Source: Streptomyces ficellus
GTDB taxonomy: Bacteria; Actinomycetota; Actinomycetes; Streptomycetales; Streptomycetaceae
Direction of reading: 5' to 3'
DNA length: 64,000 nt
NCBI RefSeq assembly: GCF_030406405.1
Contig: NZ_JAUEPL010000009.1
Span: 79,300 to 143,299 of the forward strand
Of this stretch, positions 53,333 to 61,836 are shown in pieces. A model generated the notes under the pieces. It did no database searches. It saw only the letters and a list, made by a program, of their open reading frames with translations, and was not told the DNA's origin. Both the position numbers and the translations under genes were made by a program. The number at the start of each line of letters is the position of its first letter. Within the stretch, counting starts at the first letter, position 1.

Positions 53333-55741
53333 CTATCCCAGCTGGACCACCGCCTTGTGGACCGCCCCCAGCGTGCCGGGTGCGACCCGCAGGGTGAGCG
53401 CCGAACCGGTCGAGATCACCTGTACGGACGGGCCCTTGGACGTCACGGCCGACACCGGACGGCGCCAGGTCACCTCGATGGCGGCGCCGTCCCGCAGCGG
53501 GCCGCAGACGCAGACGGAGGCCGTGTCACCGCTCTCGCGGATCATCACGCTCGCGGGCGCGGACGCGGTCACCGCGCCGACCGTGCCGCCGAACCAGAAG
53601 TTGACGCCGGTGAAGCCCAGGGACGGAACGCGCACGCCCTGCTGGTCGTTCGTGTTGGCGAGGACGGTGAGCCAGCCGGTGTCGGCGGCGCGGGCGGAGG
53701 TCTGCGCGGCCGTCGCGCCCGGCATCAGGACGTACGCGTAGGTGGCCCAGGTCGGGTCCGTGCCGTGGTCGAACCAGAGCGTCAGATAGCGGCGGGTCAC
53801 CGGGGTGCTCACGGCACCCTTGTTGATGTCCGACCACGCGCCCGTCCGGGCCTGCCGCAGCGCCTTCACCGTGGCGCCGCCGGGGAAGACGTACCCCGCG
53901 TGCCCCGCGAGGTGGGCCCACCGCGCACCCGTCAGCGTGGCGCTCCAGCCGAGTGCCGTGGACCGGGCCGAGCCGTCGACGGTGAAGGCGTGCACGCCGT
54001 TCGCGCCCAGGTTCCGGTTCTCGACCACCGACTCCACCCCCGTGCCGTCCCGGCCGTGGATGCCCGCCCCGAGACAGACGACCGCGTCGTCCAGGAAGAA
54101 CCAGGACTTCTTGGCCAGGAGGGTGGAGGACAGACCCTTGAGGTACTGGCCCACGGCCGCGTACGTCCCGTCCGTCGCCCCGCCCACCCACCGCACGTCC
54201 GGCCGCGCCGCGCCCCACGCCCCGCCCTCCCCGTCCGTGAGCGGCGTGCGCGAGGCGGTGGTGCCGGGCAGCCGGCCGGGGTCGACGGTGGGCCAGAAGT
54301 CGTCGCTGTACTGGCCGTTGGCGAAGGCGGCGCCCCACCAGTAGAGCATTCCCGATCCGCTGTGCCAGGCGCGCAGGTTCTCGCCGTTGCCGTTCTCGTA
54401 GTACGTGATCCGGTTCGACGCCATGGACAGGGCGGCCGCCCAGCCGGGGCGGCGGTGGACGGCCCGGTCCATGCCGGGGAAGAGCCGGTGCCCGACGGGC
54501 TCGGGCGCCGGTGAGGCCGCGCCGTCCTGGACCGCCTGAAGGCGGGCGAGCTGGGCGACGCCGAGTGCGGGGCTGGTCAGGACGGGCGAGAAGTAGTCGC
54601 GGGCGATCCAGCCCTTGACCATCGCTTCCCAGCGGGCCTTCTCGGCGGTTGACGCGCTCCGCCCGAGCAGCGCGATACCGGCCATGATCCCGTGGCCGCG
54701 CAGCTGGTCGTCCTGCCGGATGCCGCGCGTGTCCGCCTTCTGTACACCCCGGCTGACGGCCCGCCCCGAGACGCCGTCCATGGCGAGGCCGTTGAAGAGG
54801 AAGGGCGCGTACGCCTTCTCGACCGAGTCCAGGACGACCTGGCGGCCGCTGTCCGTGACCTCCCACGCCGACCCCTTCAGCAGGGCGAACAGCAGCGAGA
54901 GCCCGCCGAGCATCACGGCGCCGTACGAACCGGCGTACGGGACGTATGTGTGCTGGATGAAACTGCCGTCCGCGTGGAGCCCGTCGCCCTTCGTGACGTA
55001 CGGGAAGACGGGTGAGAGCGCGTCGCGGGCGAGTTGGAGCTTGGCGGCGGCCTTGCCGATGACGCCGCGCAGGGCGAGGACGCGGCACAGGTCGACGCGG
55101 TTGGCGCCGGTGGAGGTGCCGGTGTAGGTGGCGACCGCGCTGTCGGGGACGAAGTGGTCGACGGCGGCGGTGTGTTCGGCGACACGGGCGGCGCCGAGGT
55201 GGTCGTACAACAGGACGTCGATGTCGAGGAGGGCCTGCGGGATGCCGATCTGCCAGTGGTACCAGTTGCCGTAGCGGGCCCGGGAGGCGTTGTACGCCTG
55301 GTCGTGGAGGTGGTCGAGGCCGGTGAGCACGTCGGCGCGCAGGGCGGTGTCCCCGGTCAGTCCGGTGCCGGGCTGGGCGTACGCCTCGGTCATCCTGCGG
55401 AGGCGGTCGAAGCTGGTGCCGAGGTTGCCGGAGTACGTGTACGACTCGGCGTCCGTGTCGGGTTCGGGGTCAGCGTAGGGCAGGTCCGGCCACAGGGAGC
55501 CGCTGGTGGGGGCCATGGTGGCGCGCAGGTCCCTGGCGCTGGCGCCGAGGGCGGCGAGCTTGCTGGCGTACGGCTCGGCGGTGGGGGTGAAGCCGGTGCC
55601 GAGGATGAGGTCGCGCCAGGTCAGGCGGAGGGTGTCGTACGCGTCGTACGCGTCGGCCGCGTGAGCGGGGGCAGCGGACAGGGCGAGGGGGGCGGTGGCG
55701 GCGGCGAGGAGGACCGTGCGGCGGGAGGGGGAAGGAGGCAT
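53333..55741 (-). CDS. Secreted polysaccharide lyase family 8 (second copy)
   Basis: This is an 802-residue paralogue of the next gene, transcribed first. A Tat-type signal SPSRRTVLLAAATAPLALSA ends PAHA. The catalytic set Asn214, His264 and Tyr273 has the same 50/9 spacing, with NRITYYENGNGEN for the Arg region. The two genes are 45 bases apart, so probably one transcript. They differ throughout, so the duplication is old or the two have different substrates. ATG 55741 follows GGAGG. Confidence 0.9.
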   Translation of the reverse strand: MPPSPSRRTVLLAAATAPLALSAAPAHAADAYDAYDTLRLTWRDLILGTGFTPTAEPYASKLAALGASARDLRATMAPTSGSLWPDLPYADPEPDTDAESYTYSGNLGTSFDRLRRMTEAYAQPGTGLTGDTALRADVLTGLDHLHDQAYNASRARYGNWYHWQIGIPQALLDIDVLLYDHLGAARVAEHTAAVDHFVPDSAVATYTGTSTGANRVDLCRVLALRGVIGKAAAKLQLARDALSPVFPYVTKGDGLHADGSFIQHTYVPYAGSYGAVMLGGLSLLFALLKGSAWEVTDSGRQVVLDSVEKAYAPFLFNGLAMDGVSGRAVSRGVQKADTRGIRQDDQLRGHGIMAGIALLGRSASTAEKARWEAMVKGWIARDYFSPVLTSPALGVAQLARLQAVQDGAASPAPEPVGHRLFPGMDRAVHRRPGWAAALSMASNRITYYENGNGENLRAWHSGSGMLYWWGAAFANGQYSDDFWPTVDPGRLPGTTASRTPLTDGEGGAWGAARPDVRWVGGATDGTYAAVGQYLKGLSSTLLAKKSWFFLDDAVVCLGAGIHGRDGTGVESVVENRNLGANGVHAFTVDGSARSTALGWSATLTGARWAHLAGHAGYVFPGGATVKALRQARTGAWSDINKGAVSTPVTRRYLTLWFDHGTDPTWATYAYVLMPGATAAQTSARAADTGWLTVLANTNDQQGVRVPSLGFTGVNFWFGGTVGAVTASAPASVMIRESGDTASVCVCGPLRDGAAIEVTWRRPVSAVTSKGPSVQVISTGSALTLRVAPGTLGAVHKAVVQLG

Positions 55742-55847
55742 GGCGGAGGGACCTCCGAGGGGAAGGGCGCGCGGCTGGAAGCGGAACCCCACATGGGTGA
55801 CCGGTTTCTCTCACACGAACGCACAAGCGTCAATGAATCGCGCATTG

Positions 55848-55883
55848 GGAAGGGGATGTGATCGTTCGATCACATCCCCTTCC
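55848..55883. promoter_or_regulatory. 36-base perfect palindrome upstream of the PL8 pair
   Basis: GGAAGGGGATGTGATCG, then TT, then its exact complement: 17-bp arms with a 2-base centre. It lies 107 bases before the second PL8 start and 133 bases after the DUF6183-like stop. It could terminate that gene or be the operator of the PL8 operon; TGTGATCG-type half-sites favour an operator. Confidence 0.6.
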
Positions 55884-55946
55884 TCCTCGATCGCGCCGAC
55901 AACGCCCCTCGCTCAATCCAAGCGCCAGTCCTGCCGGGTCCGCCGG

Positions 55947-56024
55947 GCCGGTTCGGTGCCGGTTCGGTGCCGGTTCGGTGCCGGTTCAGTCGGTGCCGGT
56001 TCAGTCGGTGCCGGTTCAGTCGGT
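55947..56024. repeat. Short tandem repeats at the end of the DUF6183-like gene
   Basis: Three 11-base units GCCGGTTCGGT (55947-55979) are followed by three 15-base units GCCGGTTCAGTCGGT (55980-56024). The last unit contains the stop codon of the gene at 56016. Confidence 0.85.
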
Positions 56025-57185
56025 GTCGGTGGCGGCCAGGACCGCGATCTCCTGGCCACCGGGGCGCAGGGCCACGACCGCGAAGTCCCAGGCGACCTCG
56101 TGGAACCAGTCGGAGGCGGGGGCGGCGCGGAACCAGTGGGCCCGCTCGACGCGTTCCGCCGTGTCCGTGAGCGGGGCGTCCGCCGGGGCGCCCACCAGGG
56201 CGCCCAGGGAGCGCCAGGCGGCGAGCCTTCCGTACGCTCCGTACAGCCCCGAGCCGTACGCGGGGCTGAGCGCCGCCGCCGTCAGCAGGACCCGCAGCAC
56301 TGTGTCGGAGGCCGACGCGTACAGCCGGGCGGGGGCGTCCTCGGCCCGCCAGGGGATCAGCGGAAGGCGCTCGAAGACGGCCGGGAAGTCATCGGGCGCG
56401 ACCGGGTCCGGCGACCAGAACTCCTGTGCCGCGACCTTTCCGTTGGACTGCGCGCACCAGTGCCGTACCGCGGCGCCCATGGCCTCGGCCGAGGCCGCGT
56501 CGGTGATCTCGGTCATGTCGACGTGCGCCGTGCGCTGCCGCATCTGCGGTGAGGCGTGGAGTTCGGGTCCCTCGAAGGTGACCATGGGGGACGGGGGCAG
56601 GGCCCAGGTCCAGTCGGCCGCGTGCGGCGGCCTGCGCAGGCCGCGCTCGGCGGGGAGCAGGGTCAGGGGCAGTACGGCGAGGGGGTGGCCCTCGGCGACG
56701 AGAGCGCCGGCGAAGGACGACAGGCCCGCGTGCTCCTCGACCGGGGCGCCCTTGAGCACCAGTTCGTGGAGCAGGCAGGCTTTGAATTCGTGGGAGAGGG
56801 GGTACCGGCCGGATTCCTCGCCGAACACCACCGGGTCGACGTCGTCGGCACGGTGGCCGCCGGCGACGAGTGCGGCCAGACGGCGTTCGGCACTGGTCCG
56901 CTGCGGGTCCTCCTGTCGCAGGGAAAGCGGCAGGCGCACCAGGGTGCGCAGGCTTTCCCGGCCCGGATGGGCGGCGAGGGCACGCTGAACGCGGTCGAAG
57001 ACCACGTCGTAGTACCACTGGCTGTCTTTCACGCCGGCAGCCCGCGAGGCGATCTCCGCTCCGAGATCGCCGATCCACGCGAATTCACCGGCGGCGGCCC
57101 GTCCGTCGATTTCCTGACCGAGCGCGGTCACTTCCGTGGCGTCCGTGGACAGGCTTTCCACTCTGCGGGCCATGTCACGTGTCAT
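56016..57185 (-). CDS. DUF6183-like cytoplasmic protein, possible toxin neighbour
   Basis: This 389-residue soluble protein begins MTRDMARRVESLSTDATEVT, with LVRLPLSLRQEDPQRTSAER, RYPLSHEFKACLLHELVLKG, MVTFEGPELHASPQMRQRTA and AHWFRAAPASDWFHEVAWDF. I believe it belongs to the Streptomyces family DUF6183, whose function is unknown to me; this assignment is from memory. There is no signal peptide or membrane segment. It lies just downstream of the Hint toxin gene in the same direction, where immunity genes are normally found, but a hairpin separates them and it is large for an immunity protein. ATG 57185 is chosen. Confidence 0.65.
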   Translation of the reverse strand: MTRDMARRVESLSTDATEVTALGQEIDGRAAAGEFAWIGDLGAEIASRAAGVKDSQWYYDVVFDRVQRALAAHPGRESLRTLVRLPLSLRQEDPQRTSAERRLAALVAGGHRADDVDPVVFGEESGRYPLSHEFKACLLHELVLKGAPVEEHAGLSSFAGALVAEGHPLAVLPLTLLPAERGLRRPPHAADWTWALPPSPMVTFEGPELHASPQMRQRTAHVDMTEITDAASAEAMGAAVRHWCAQSNGKVAAQEFWSPDPVAPDDFPAVFERLPLIPWRAEDAPARLYASASDTVLRVLLTAAALSPAYGSGLYGAYGRLAAWRSLGALVGAPADAPLTDTAERVERAHWFRAAPASDWFHEVAWDFAVVALRPGGQEIAVLAATDTD

Positions 57186-57265
57186 CGCGGACGGATCCTC
57201 TTTCGGCTGAGCTGGTGGGCTGGTTGGTTGGCTGGCCGGCCGGCCGGCCGGCGCAAAAAGCGACG

Positions 57266-57294
57266 TGGCCGGCACCTTTTCCCGGTGCCGGCCA
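57266..57294 (-). terminator. Hairpin between the toxin-like gene and the DUF6183-like gene
   Basis: TGGCCGGCACC and its complement flank a 7-base loop, 19 bases past the toxin stop; on the minus strand CTTTTTG follows. A GGCC microsatellite lies beyond it. Confidence 0.7.
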
Positions 57295-57312
57295 AGTCTA
57301 ACTGCGGAATTC

Positions 57313-60300
57313 CTACGGTTTCTTGGCCGGATAGGCGCTGAGGATCAGGTTGGTGTTGGGATCGACCGCCACCAGCATGTGGTCCTCACCCTTCGTCCCG
57401 ATGGTCCTTCCCATGGGGATGATGAACTTGAAGGTGTCATTGGGGTCCCTGATGGCCTGACCCTTCCTGGTCCACGCCTCGTCCACCAGATCCAGCACCT
57501 TGTTCGGGTTCTTCTCGACGAACACGGTGTGCGTGAGCCTGCTCGCATCCTCCACCGTGTGGGCGAGGATGTGGTCGATCTTGTGACCGTGCTTCCTGTC
57601 CGGACCGTAGACCAGACCGCCCGGCGACACGAAGTGGTCGCCGCCCATGTCGGCGAAGGTGACCGGGCAGGTCGCGTTGTGCACGAGGACCGGCGTCTTG
57701 CCCGCGACCACGTAGTACGTGTGGATGTCCCGTACCGTCAGGTTGAACACCTGCTGGTCGCGGCTCTGGTCCCGCCTGGCCACCACGGTCGCCGTGGTGC
57801 CGTCCGGAGTGCGGACCCGGTCACCGGGGACGACGCGTTCCGCGCTGACCCAGTCCTTGCGGTTGGCCAGCCAGACGGGGTGACCGGCGGTGGCCGTGAA
57901 GGTGCCCACCGCGTTTCCGGCGGCACCGTCCTCGTCGACCGTGATGCTCACGAGGTGCTTTTGGCCCCCGCTGGTCATGACCCGGTCGACCGGACGTGAC
58001 GCGGTCCGCTCCGTCACCGGGTCGGTGGCGAGAACGCGGTCACCGATCCTGATGTCCTTGATGGGCTTGGTGCGGCCGTCGCCCATCAGGACGGGCGTCT
58101 GCGGCGTGAAGCTGTTGCACTTCTTGAACGCCTTGCTGCCCTTGCCGAAGAGCGACTTGAAGAAGCCGGACGCCTTGTCGCCCCACTTGCCGAACTTGAC
58201 GGCGCTGGCTCCGTACCCGACTCCGGGTATGGCGGCGCCGCAGGACAGTGCCGCGTCACCGAGGGCGTCCTTCTTGCCGGACGCGGCCTCGCCTCCGTAC
58301 CAGGCGCAGTTGGCGCCGTCGGCGGCCTCACCGAAGCCGGGGATCAGTCCGAGGACGTCGAGCGCGAAGTGACCGCCCTCGGAGAGGACCGCTCCCCAGT
58401 CGATGTCGTCGCTCTCGCGCAGCCAGTCGTTGAACGCCTTGACTTCCTGGCGGAACTGCCGGGCTTCCTCGTCCTTGAGCTTGGCGGCCTCCTCGGCCTG
58501 CTTCTTCTCCACCGCCGCGATCAGGGCGTCCTTGGCCGCCTTCTGGGCGGCCGCGGAGTCCTTGCCCGCGGCCTCGGCCGAGGCGCGCGCGGCGTTGGCC
58601 GCCGCCCAGGCGTCGCTCGCGGAGGCGGCCGCGGACGCGGCGGAGGCCTCGGCCTGGGCCGCGGAGTTGGTCGCCCGGCGGGCGGCGTTGTGGGCGTCGG
58701 CCTCGGCCGCGCGGGCGGTCCTGGCGGACTCCGCCGCCTTGGCGGCGGACGCCTCGGCGGCCCGGGCGGACTGGCGGGCCTGTTCGGCGTACTTGCCGGC
58801 CTGCTCGGCGGACGCCTTGGCCTGCTCGGCGTACTTGGCCGCTTCGGCGGCGGCCTTGCGGGCGTCGGCGGCGACCTTGGCGGCCAGCGCGGCGTTCTGC
58901 TGGGCGGTCGCGGCGACGCTGGCGGCGCCGGCGATCAGCCGCTGGACCCGCGAGACATGGGTCGCGGTCAGCAGGTCCTTGCGCTGCGCCCGGTACTGCC
59001 CGACCTCGATGAAGTCGTGCAGCAGCTCCGGCGGGCCCTCCAGCGCGACCTGGGCCGCGGCCTTGAGCTCCGGTGCGCCCGTGTTCATCAGCTGGACCGC
59101 GCGGACCCGCTCGTCATTGGTGCGGGCCGTGTAGTAGCCGGTGGAGACGAAGTCGCGCAGCGCCTCGGTCGTACCGGCGTCGAGCGCGGCCTGTCCGTCC
59201 TTCCTGACCTCCGGTCCGGCGCCGTTCATCAGCTGGACGACGCGGATGCGGTAGTCGTTGGCCGCCGCCTGGTGCTGGCCGGTGCGCAGGAAGGCGCTGA
59301 TCGCGGCGGCGTCGCCGCCGAGCGCGCTCTGCGCGGCCGTCTGGACCGCGGGGTACTCGGAGTCCCAGGCCAGGCGGGCGACGCGGTCGGTCTCGTCGTG
59401 CTGCTCGGCCAGCTTCAGGCCGGTACGCACGTACTCCACGACGTCGCTGTCGGTACCGGCGAGGGCGACCTCGGCCGCCGTGGCGCTCCAGGGGCCCCGG
59501 GTCTTGGCGATGTGCAGGGCGACCTTGCGGGCCTTGGGGGCCGTGGCCGCGACGTCGACGCCGGGCTGGGAGACCTCGACGCGGAGCCGCTCGGCCTCCT
59601 CGTCGAGCTGCTTGGCCTGCGTGGCGGCCCGCTGGGCCTCGGCCTTGCGCTCATCGACCGTGATCTTGGCGGCCTTGGCCTCCTCGATCGCGGTGGTGGT
59701 GCGGTCGGCCAGCTCAGCCGCCTCGACCTGACGCGCCAGGTCGAAGGTGTTGCGGGCCTTGGTGACCGCGGCGGTCGCGGTGTCGGCGGCGGTCTTGGCC
59801 GCCTGGGCGTGCTTGGTCGACTCGGCAGCGGCGGTGGCCGCGTCGCCGGCGTGCTCCGCTGCCGCGTCGGCCGCGGCGGCTGCCTTCTCGGCGTGGTCGG
59901 CGGCCGAGTTGGCGGCGTCGCGGGCCTCGTAGGCGGCCTTGGCGGCCTGGGCGGCGAGGGACGTCGCGCGGTTGGCGGCGGCGGTGGCGTTGGCGGCGTG
60001 GCGGCGCGCCTCGGCGGCGGCCGCCTTGGCGCGCTGGGCCTGGGCGCTGGAGACACTGGAGTACCCGCTCGCCGACTCCGCGGCGGCCGCGGCGGCGTTG
60101 GCGTTGACTCCGGCGCTGGCGGCGGCCTTGGCGGCGTTGCCCGCCTCGGTGGCCGCGGTGCCCGCGTACTCGGCGGCCTGGGCCGCCTTCTTGGCTCCTT
60201 GCGCGGCCTTACGGGCGTCCTCGGCGGCCTTGCGGGCGGCGGACGCCTTGGTGGCGTCGGTCGCCGCGTCGGCGGCGGCACTGCGCGCGCGGGATGCCGC

Positions 60301-61374
60301 CTGGGCCGCGGCAGCGGCGGCGGACGCGGCCTGGGAGGCGGCGTTGGCGGCGATACGGGCGGAGGTGTTGGCGGCCCGCGCGGAGGTGATGGCCTGCTGG
60401 GCGGCCTTCGCGGCACCGTTGGCGGCGTCGGCCGCGCGGCCCGCGGCGTTGGACGCCTTGACCGCGTCGCTCCTGGCCGCCTCGGTCTCGGCCGCGGCCG
60501 TCTCGGCGGCCTGCTTGGCGAGCTTCGTGGCGGCGATCGCGCGGTCCGACGCCTCCTTGGCGGCCTCGGTCTCTACCTTCGCCTGGCGGCCGGCCTCGGT
60601 GGCGAGGGCGGCCAGTTCGGCGACGGTGGCCAGTTCCTGGTCGCGGGCGCGCGCGATGTGCTGGCCGACCTCCAGGAACTCACGGATGTCGTGCATGGAG
60701 CCGTTGAGCGCGGCCCCGGCGGCCTCGCGCACGGCGGGCCCGCCGGTGCTCATGATCTGGACGGTCATGACCCGGTCGTCGGAGTCCCGGGCGGTGTACT
60801 GGCCCTGCGCGATGAACGCGCGTACGTCCTCGATGGTGCCGTTGAGGGCCTTGGTGCCGGCTGCCTTCACCCCCGGTCCGCCGGCGGAGATGATCTGCGT
60901 GGCCCGCACCCGCTGGTCCTGCTCCAGCGGGGCCTTCCAGCCGTCCTTCAGGAAGGCGTCCAGCTGCTCGGGCGTCCCGGCCAGCGCCTGCTCCGCGGCC
61001 GCGCGCACGGCCCGCCCGCCCGCGGAGAACACCTGCACGGTGGCCACCCGGTCGTCGCTGAGCTGCGCGATGGCGTTCTCGTGCTCCAGGAACCGCTTCA
61101 CCTCGGCGTCGGGGCCCGACAGGGCCACTTCGGCGGCCGCCTTGACCCCCGGTCCGCCGGCCTTCCACAGCTGGAGCACCCGGCCGCGGTCGGTGGCCGG
61201 AATGTACTCCTGCTCTTCCGTCTGCTCACTGACGGCGGCGGTGCCCGCCGGCTCCACCGCCACGGCGGGAGCGGAGCCGATGAGCCCCACGATGAGGGCC
61301 AGGAACAGGCTCAGACACAGCGCCCGTATCGCGGCCAGCCCCCCTGCTCCCCCGCCGGTTCCCCCTATAGCCAC
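57313..61374 (-). CDS. Large secreted ALF-repeat / Hint polymorphic toxin-like protein
   Basis: Polymorphic toxins are secreted proteins whose C-terminal module is released by a Hint protease domain. The predicted 1353-residue protein has a signal (AIRALCLSLFLALIVGLIGS), ALF-type repeats of about 42 residues (about 48-245; AGGPGVKAAAEVALSGPDAE pattern), an Ala-rich coil (about 245-590), more ALF repeats (about 605-815), a second coil (about 815-968), a Hint domain (Cys1086 to about 1233; TPVLMGDGRTKPIKDIRIGD, GHPVWLAN, HTYYVVAGKTPVLVHN), and a 120-residue toxin module with HGHKIDHILAHT and FIIPMGRTIGTKGE. The start at GTG 61374 is tentative. Confidence 0.85.
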   Translation of the reverse strand: MAIGGTGGGAGGLAAIRALCLSLFLALIVGLIGSAPAVAVEPAGTAAVSEQTEEQEYIPATDRGRVLQLWKAGGPGVKAAAEVALSGPDAEVKRFLEHENAIAQLSDDRVATVQVFSAGGRAVRAAAEQALAGTPEQLDAFLKDGWKAPLEQDQRVRATQIISAGGPGVKAAGTKALNGTIEDVRAFIAQGQYTARDSDDRVMTVQIMSTGGPAVREAAGAALNGSMHDIREFLEVGQHIARARDQELATVAELAALATEAGRQAKVETEAAKEASDRAIAATKLAKQAAETAAAETEAARSDAVKASNAAGRAADAANGAAKAAQQAITSARAANTSARIAANAASQAASAAAAAAQAASRARSAAADAATDATKASAARKAAEDARKAAQGAKKAAQAAEYAGTAATEAGNAAKAAASAGVNANAAAAAAESASGYSSVSSAQAQRAKAAAAEARRHAANATAAANRATSLAAQAAKAAYEARDAANSAADHAEKAAAAADAAAEHAGDAATAAAESTKHAQAAKTAADTATAAVTKARNTFDLARQVEAAELADRTTTAIEEAKAAKITVDERKAEAQRAATQAKQLDEEAERLRVEVSQPGVDVAATAPKARKVALHIAKTRGPWSATAAEVALAGTDSDVVEYVRTGLKLAEQHDETDRVARLAWDSEYPAVQTAAQSALGGDAAAISAFLRTGQHQAAANDYRIRVVQLMNGAGPEVRKDGQAALDAGTTEALRDFVSTGYYTARTNDERVRAVQLMNTGAPELKAAAQVALEGPPELLHDFIEVGQYRAQRKDLLTATHVSRVQRLIAGAASVAATAQQNAALAAKVAADARKAAAEAAKYAEQAKASAEQAGKYAEQARQSARAAEASAAKAAESARTARAAEADAHNAARRATNSAAQAEASAASAAASASDAWAAANAARASAEAAGKDSAAAQKAAKDALIAAVEKKQAEEAAKLKDEEARQFRQEVKAFNDWLRESDDIDWGAVLSEGGHFALDVLGLIPGFGEAADGANCAWYGGEAASGKKDALGDAALSCGAAIPGVGYGASAVKFGKWGDKASGFFKSLFGKGSKAFKKCNSFTPQTPVLMGDGRTKPIKDIRIGDRVLATDPVTERTASRPVDRVMTSGGQKHLVSITVDEDGAAGNAVGTFTATAGHPVWLANRKDWVSAERVVPGDRVRTPDGTTATVVARRDQSRDQQVFNLTVRDIHTYYVVAGKTPVLVHNATCPVTFADMGGDHFVSPGGLVYGPDRKHGHKIDHILAHTVEDASRLTHTVFVEKNPNKVLDLVDEAWTRKGQAIRDPNDTFKFIIPMGRTIGTKGEDHMLVAVDPNTNLILSAYPAKKP

Positions 61375-61836
61375 TCTCTGGCTGATTTCCCCCGGTCCGT
61401 ACACGCTCGCGCGTGACGCTCCGAAGTGCTGTCGGTTTCTTGGTCTCAAGGAACGAGCACTCCTCATGCTTGCCGGCAACTTCCCCTGGCCGGCTCGGTC
61501 TTTGGCCCGGACAGCATAAGACGCCGGTGAAGTGCGCATCAGTCGGCCATGGCTCATCGTGAGGATGGGGGACCGACACCGCACCAGTCGCGCAATCCGG
61601 AATTCTTGATTCCGCCACGGCGCGTGAAGCGCGCCACGGCCACCTCGCGGTCAAATCCTCAGCGGAATTCCCCGACTTCTTCCCATGCACTCGTCGGCGG
61701 TGAACATACGAGCCGCCGCGGCGCGAGGGAGAAAAAGGTGAGAGCGCTCTCAGTCAGATGCATTGACCCCTCGCCGCGGGCAGCGCCAGAGTGGGCCGCA
61801 CCCCCACCGCTCCTCCCCCACACCAGGAGTGCACCC
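61375..61836. other. Divergent region toxin-like gene / GH64 gene
   Basis: 462 bases containing possible upstream starts of the toxin-like gene and the palindromic operator of the GH64 gene. No further gene is supported. Confidence 0.45.
61739..61752 (+). promoter_or_regulatory. CebR/LacI-type operator upstream of the GH64 gene
   Basis: TGAGAGCGCTCTCA is a perfect 14-base palindrome. It differs at two symmetric positions from the CebR box TGGGAGCGCTCCCA that controls cellulose use in Streptomyces. It sits 85 bases before the start, fitting sugar-responsive repression. Confidence 0.7.

Noticed and set aside
58369..61416. 1015-codon Gly/Leu-rich frame antisense to the toxin-like gene
   Set aside because: Low-complexity mirror of the Ala-rich coils (Ala codons read as Gly/Arg on the other strand).
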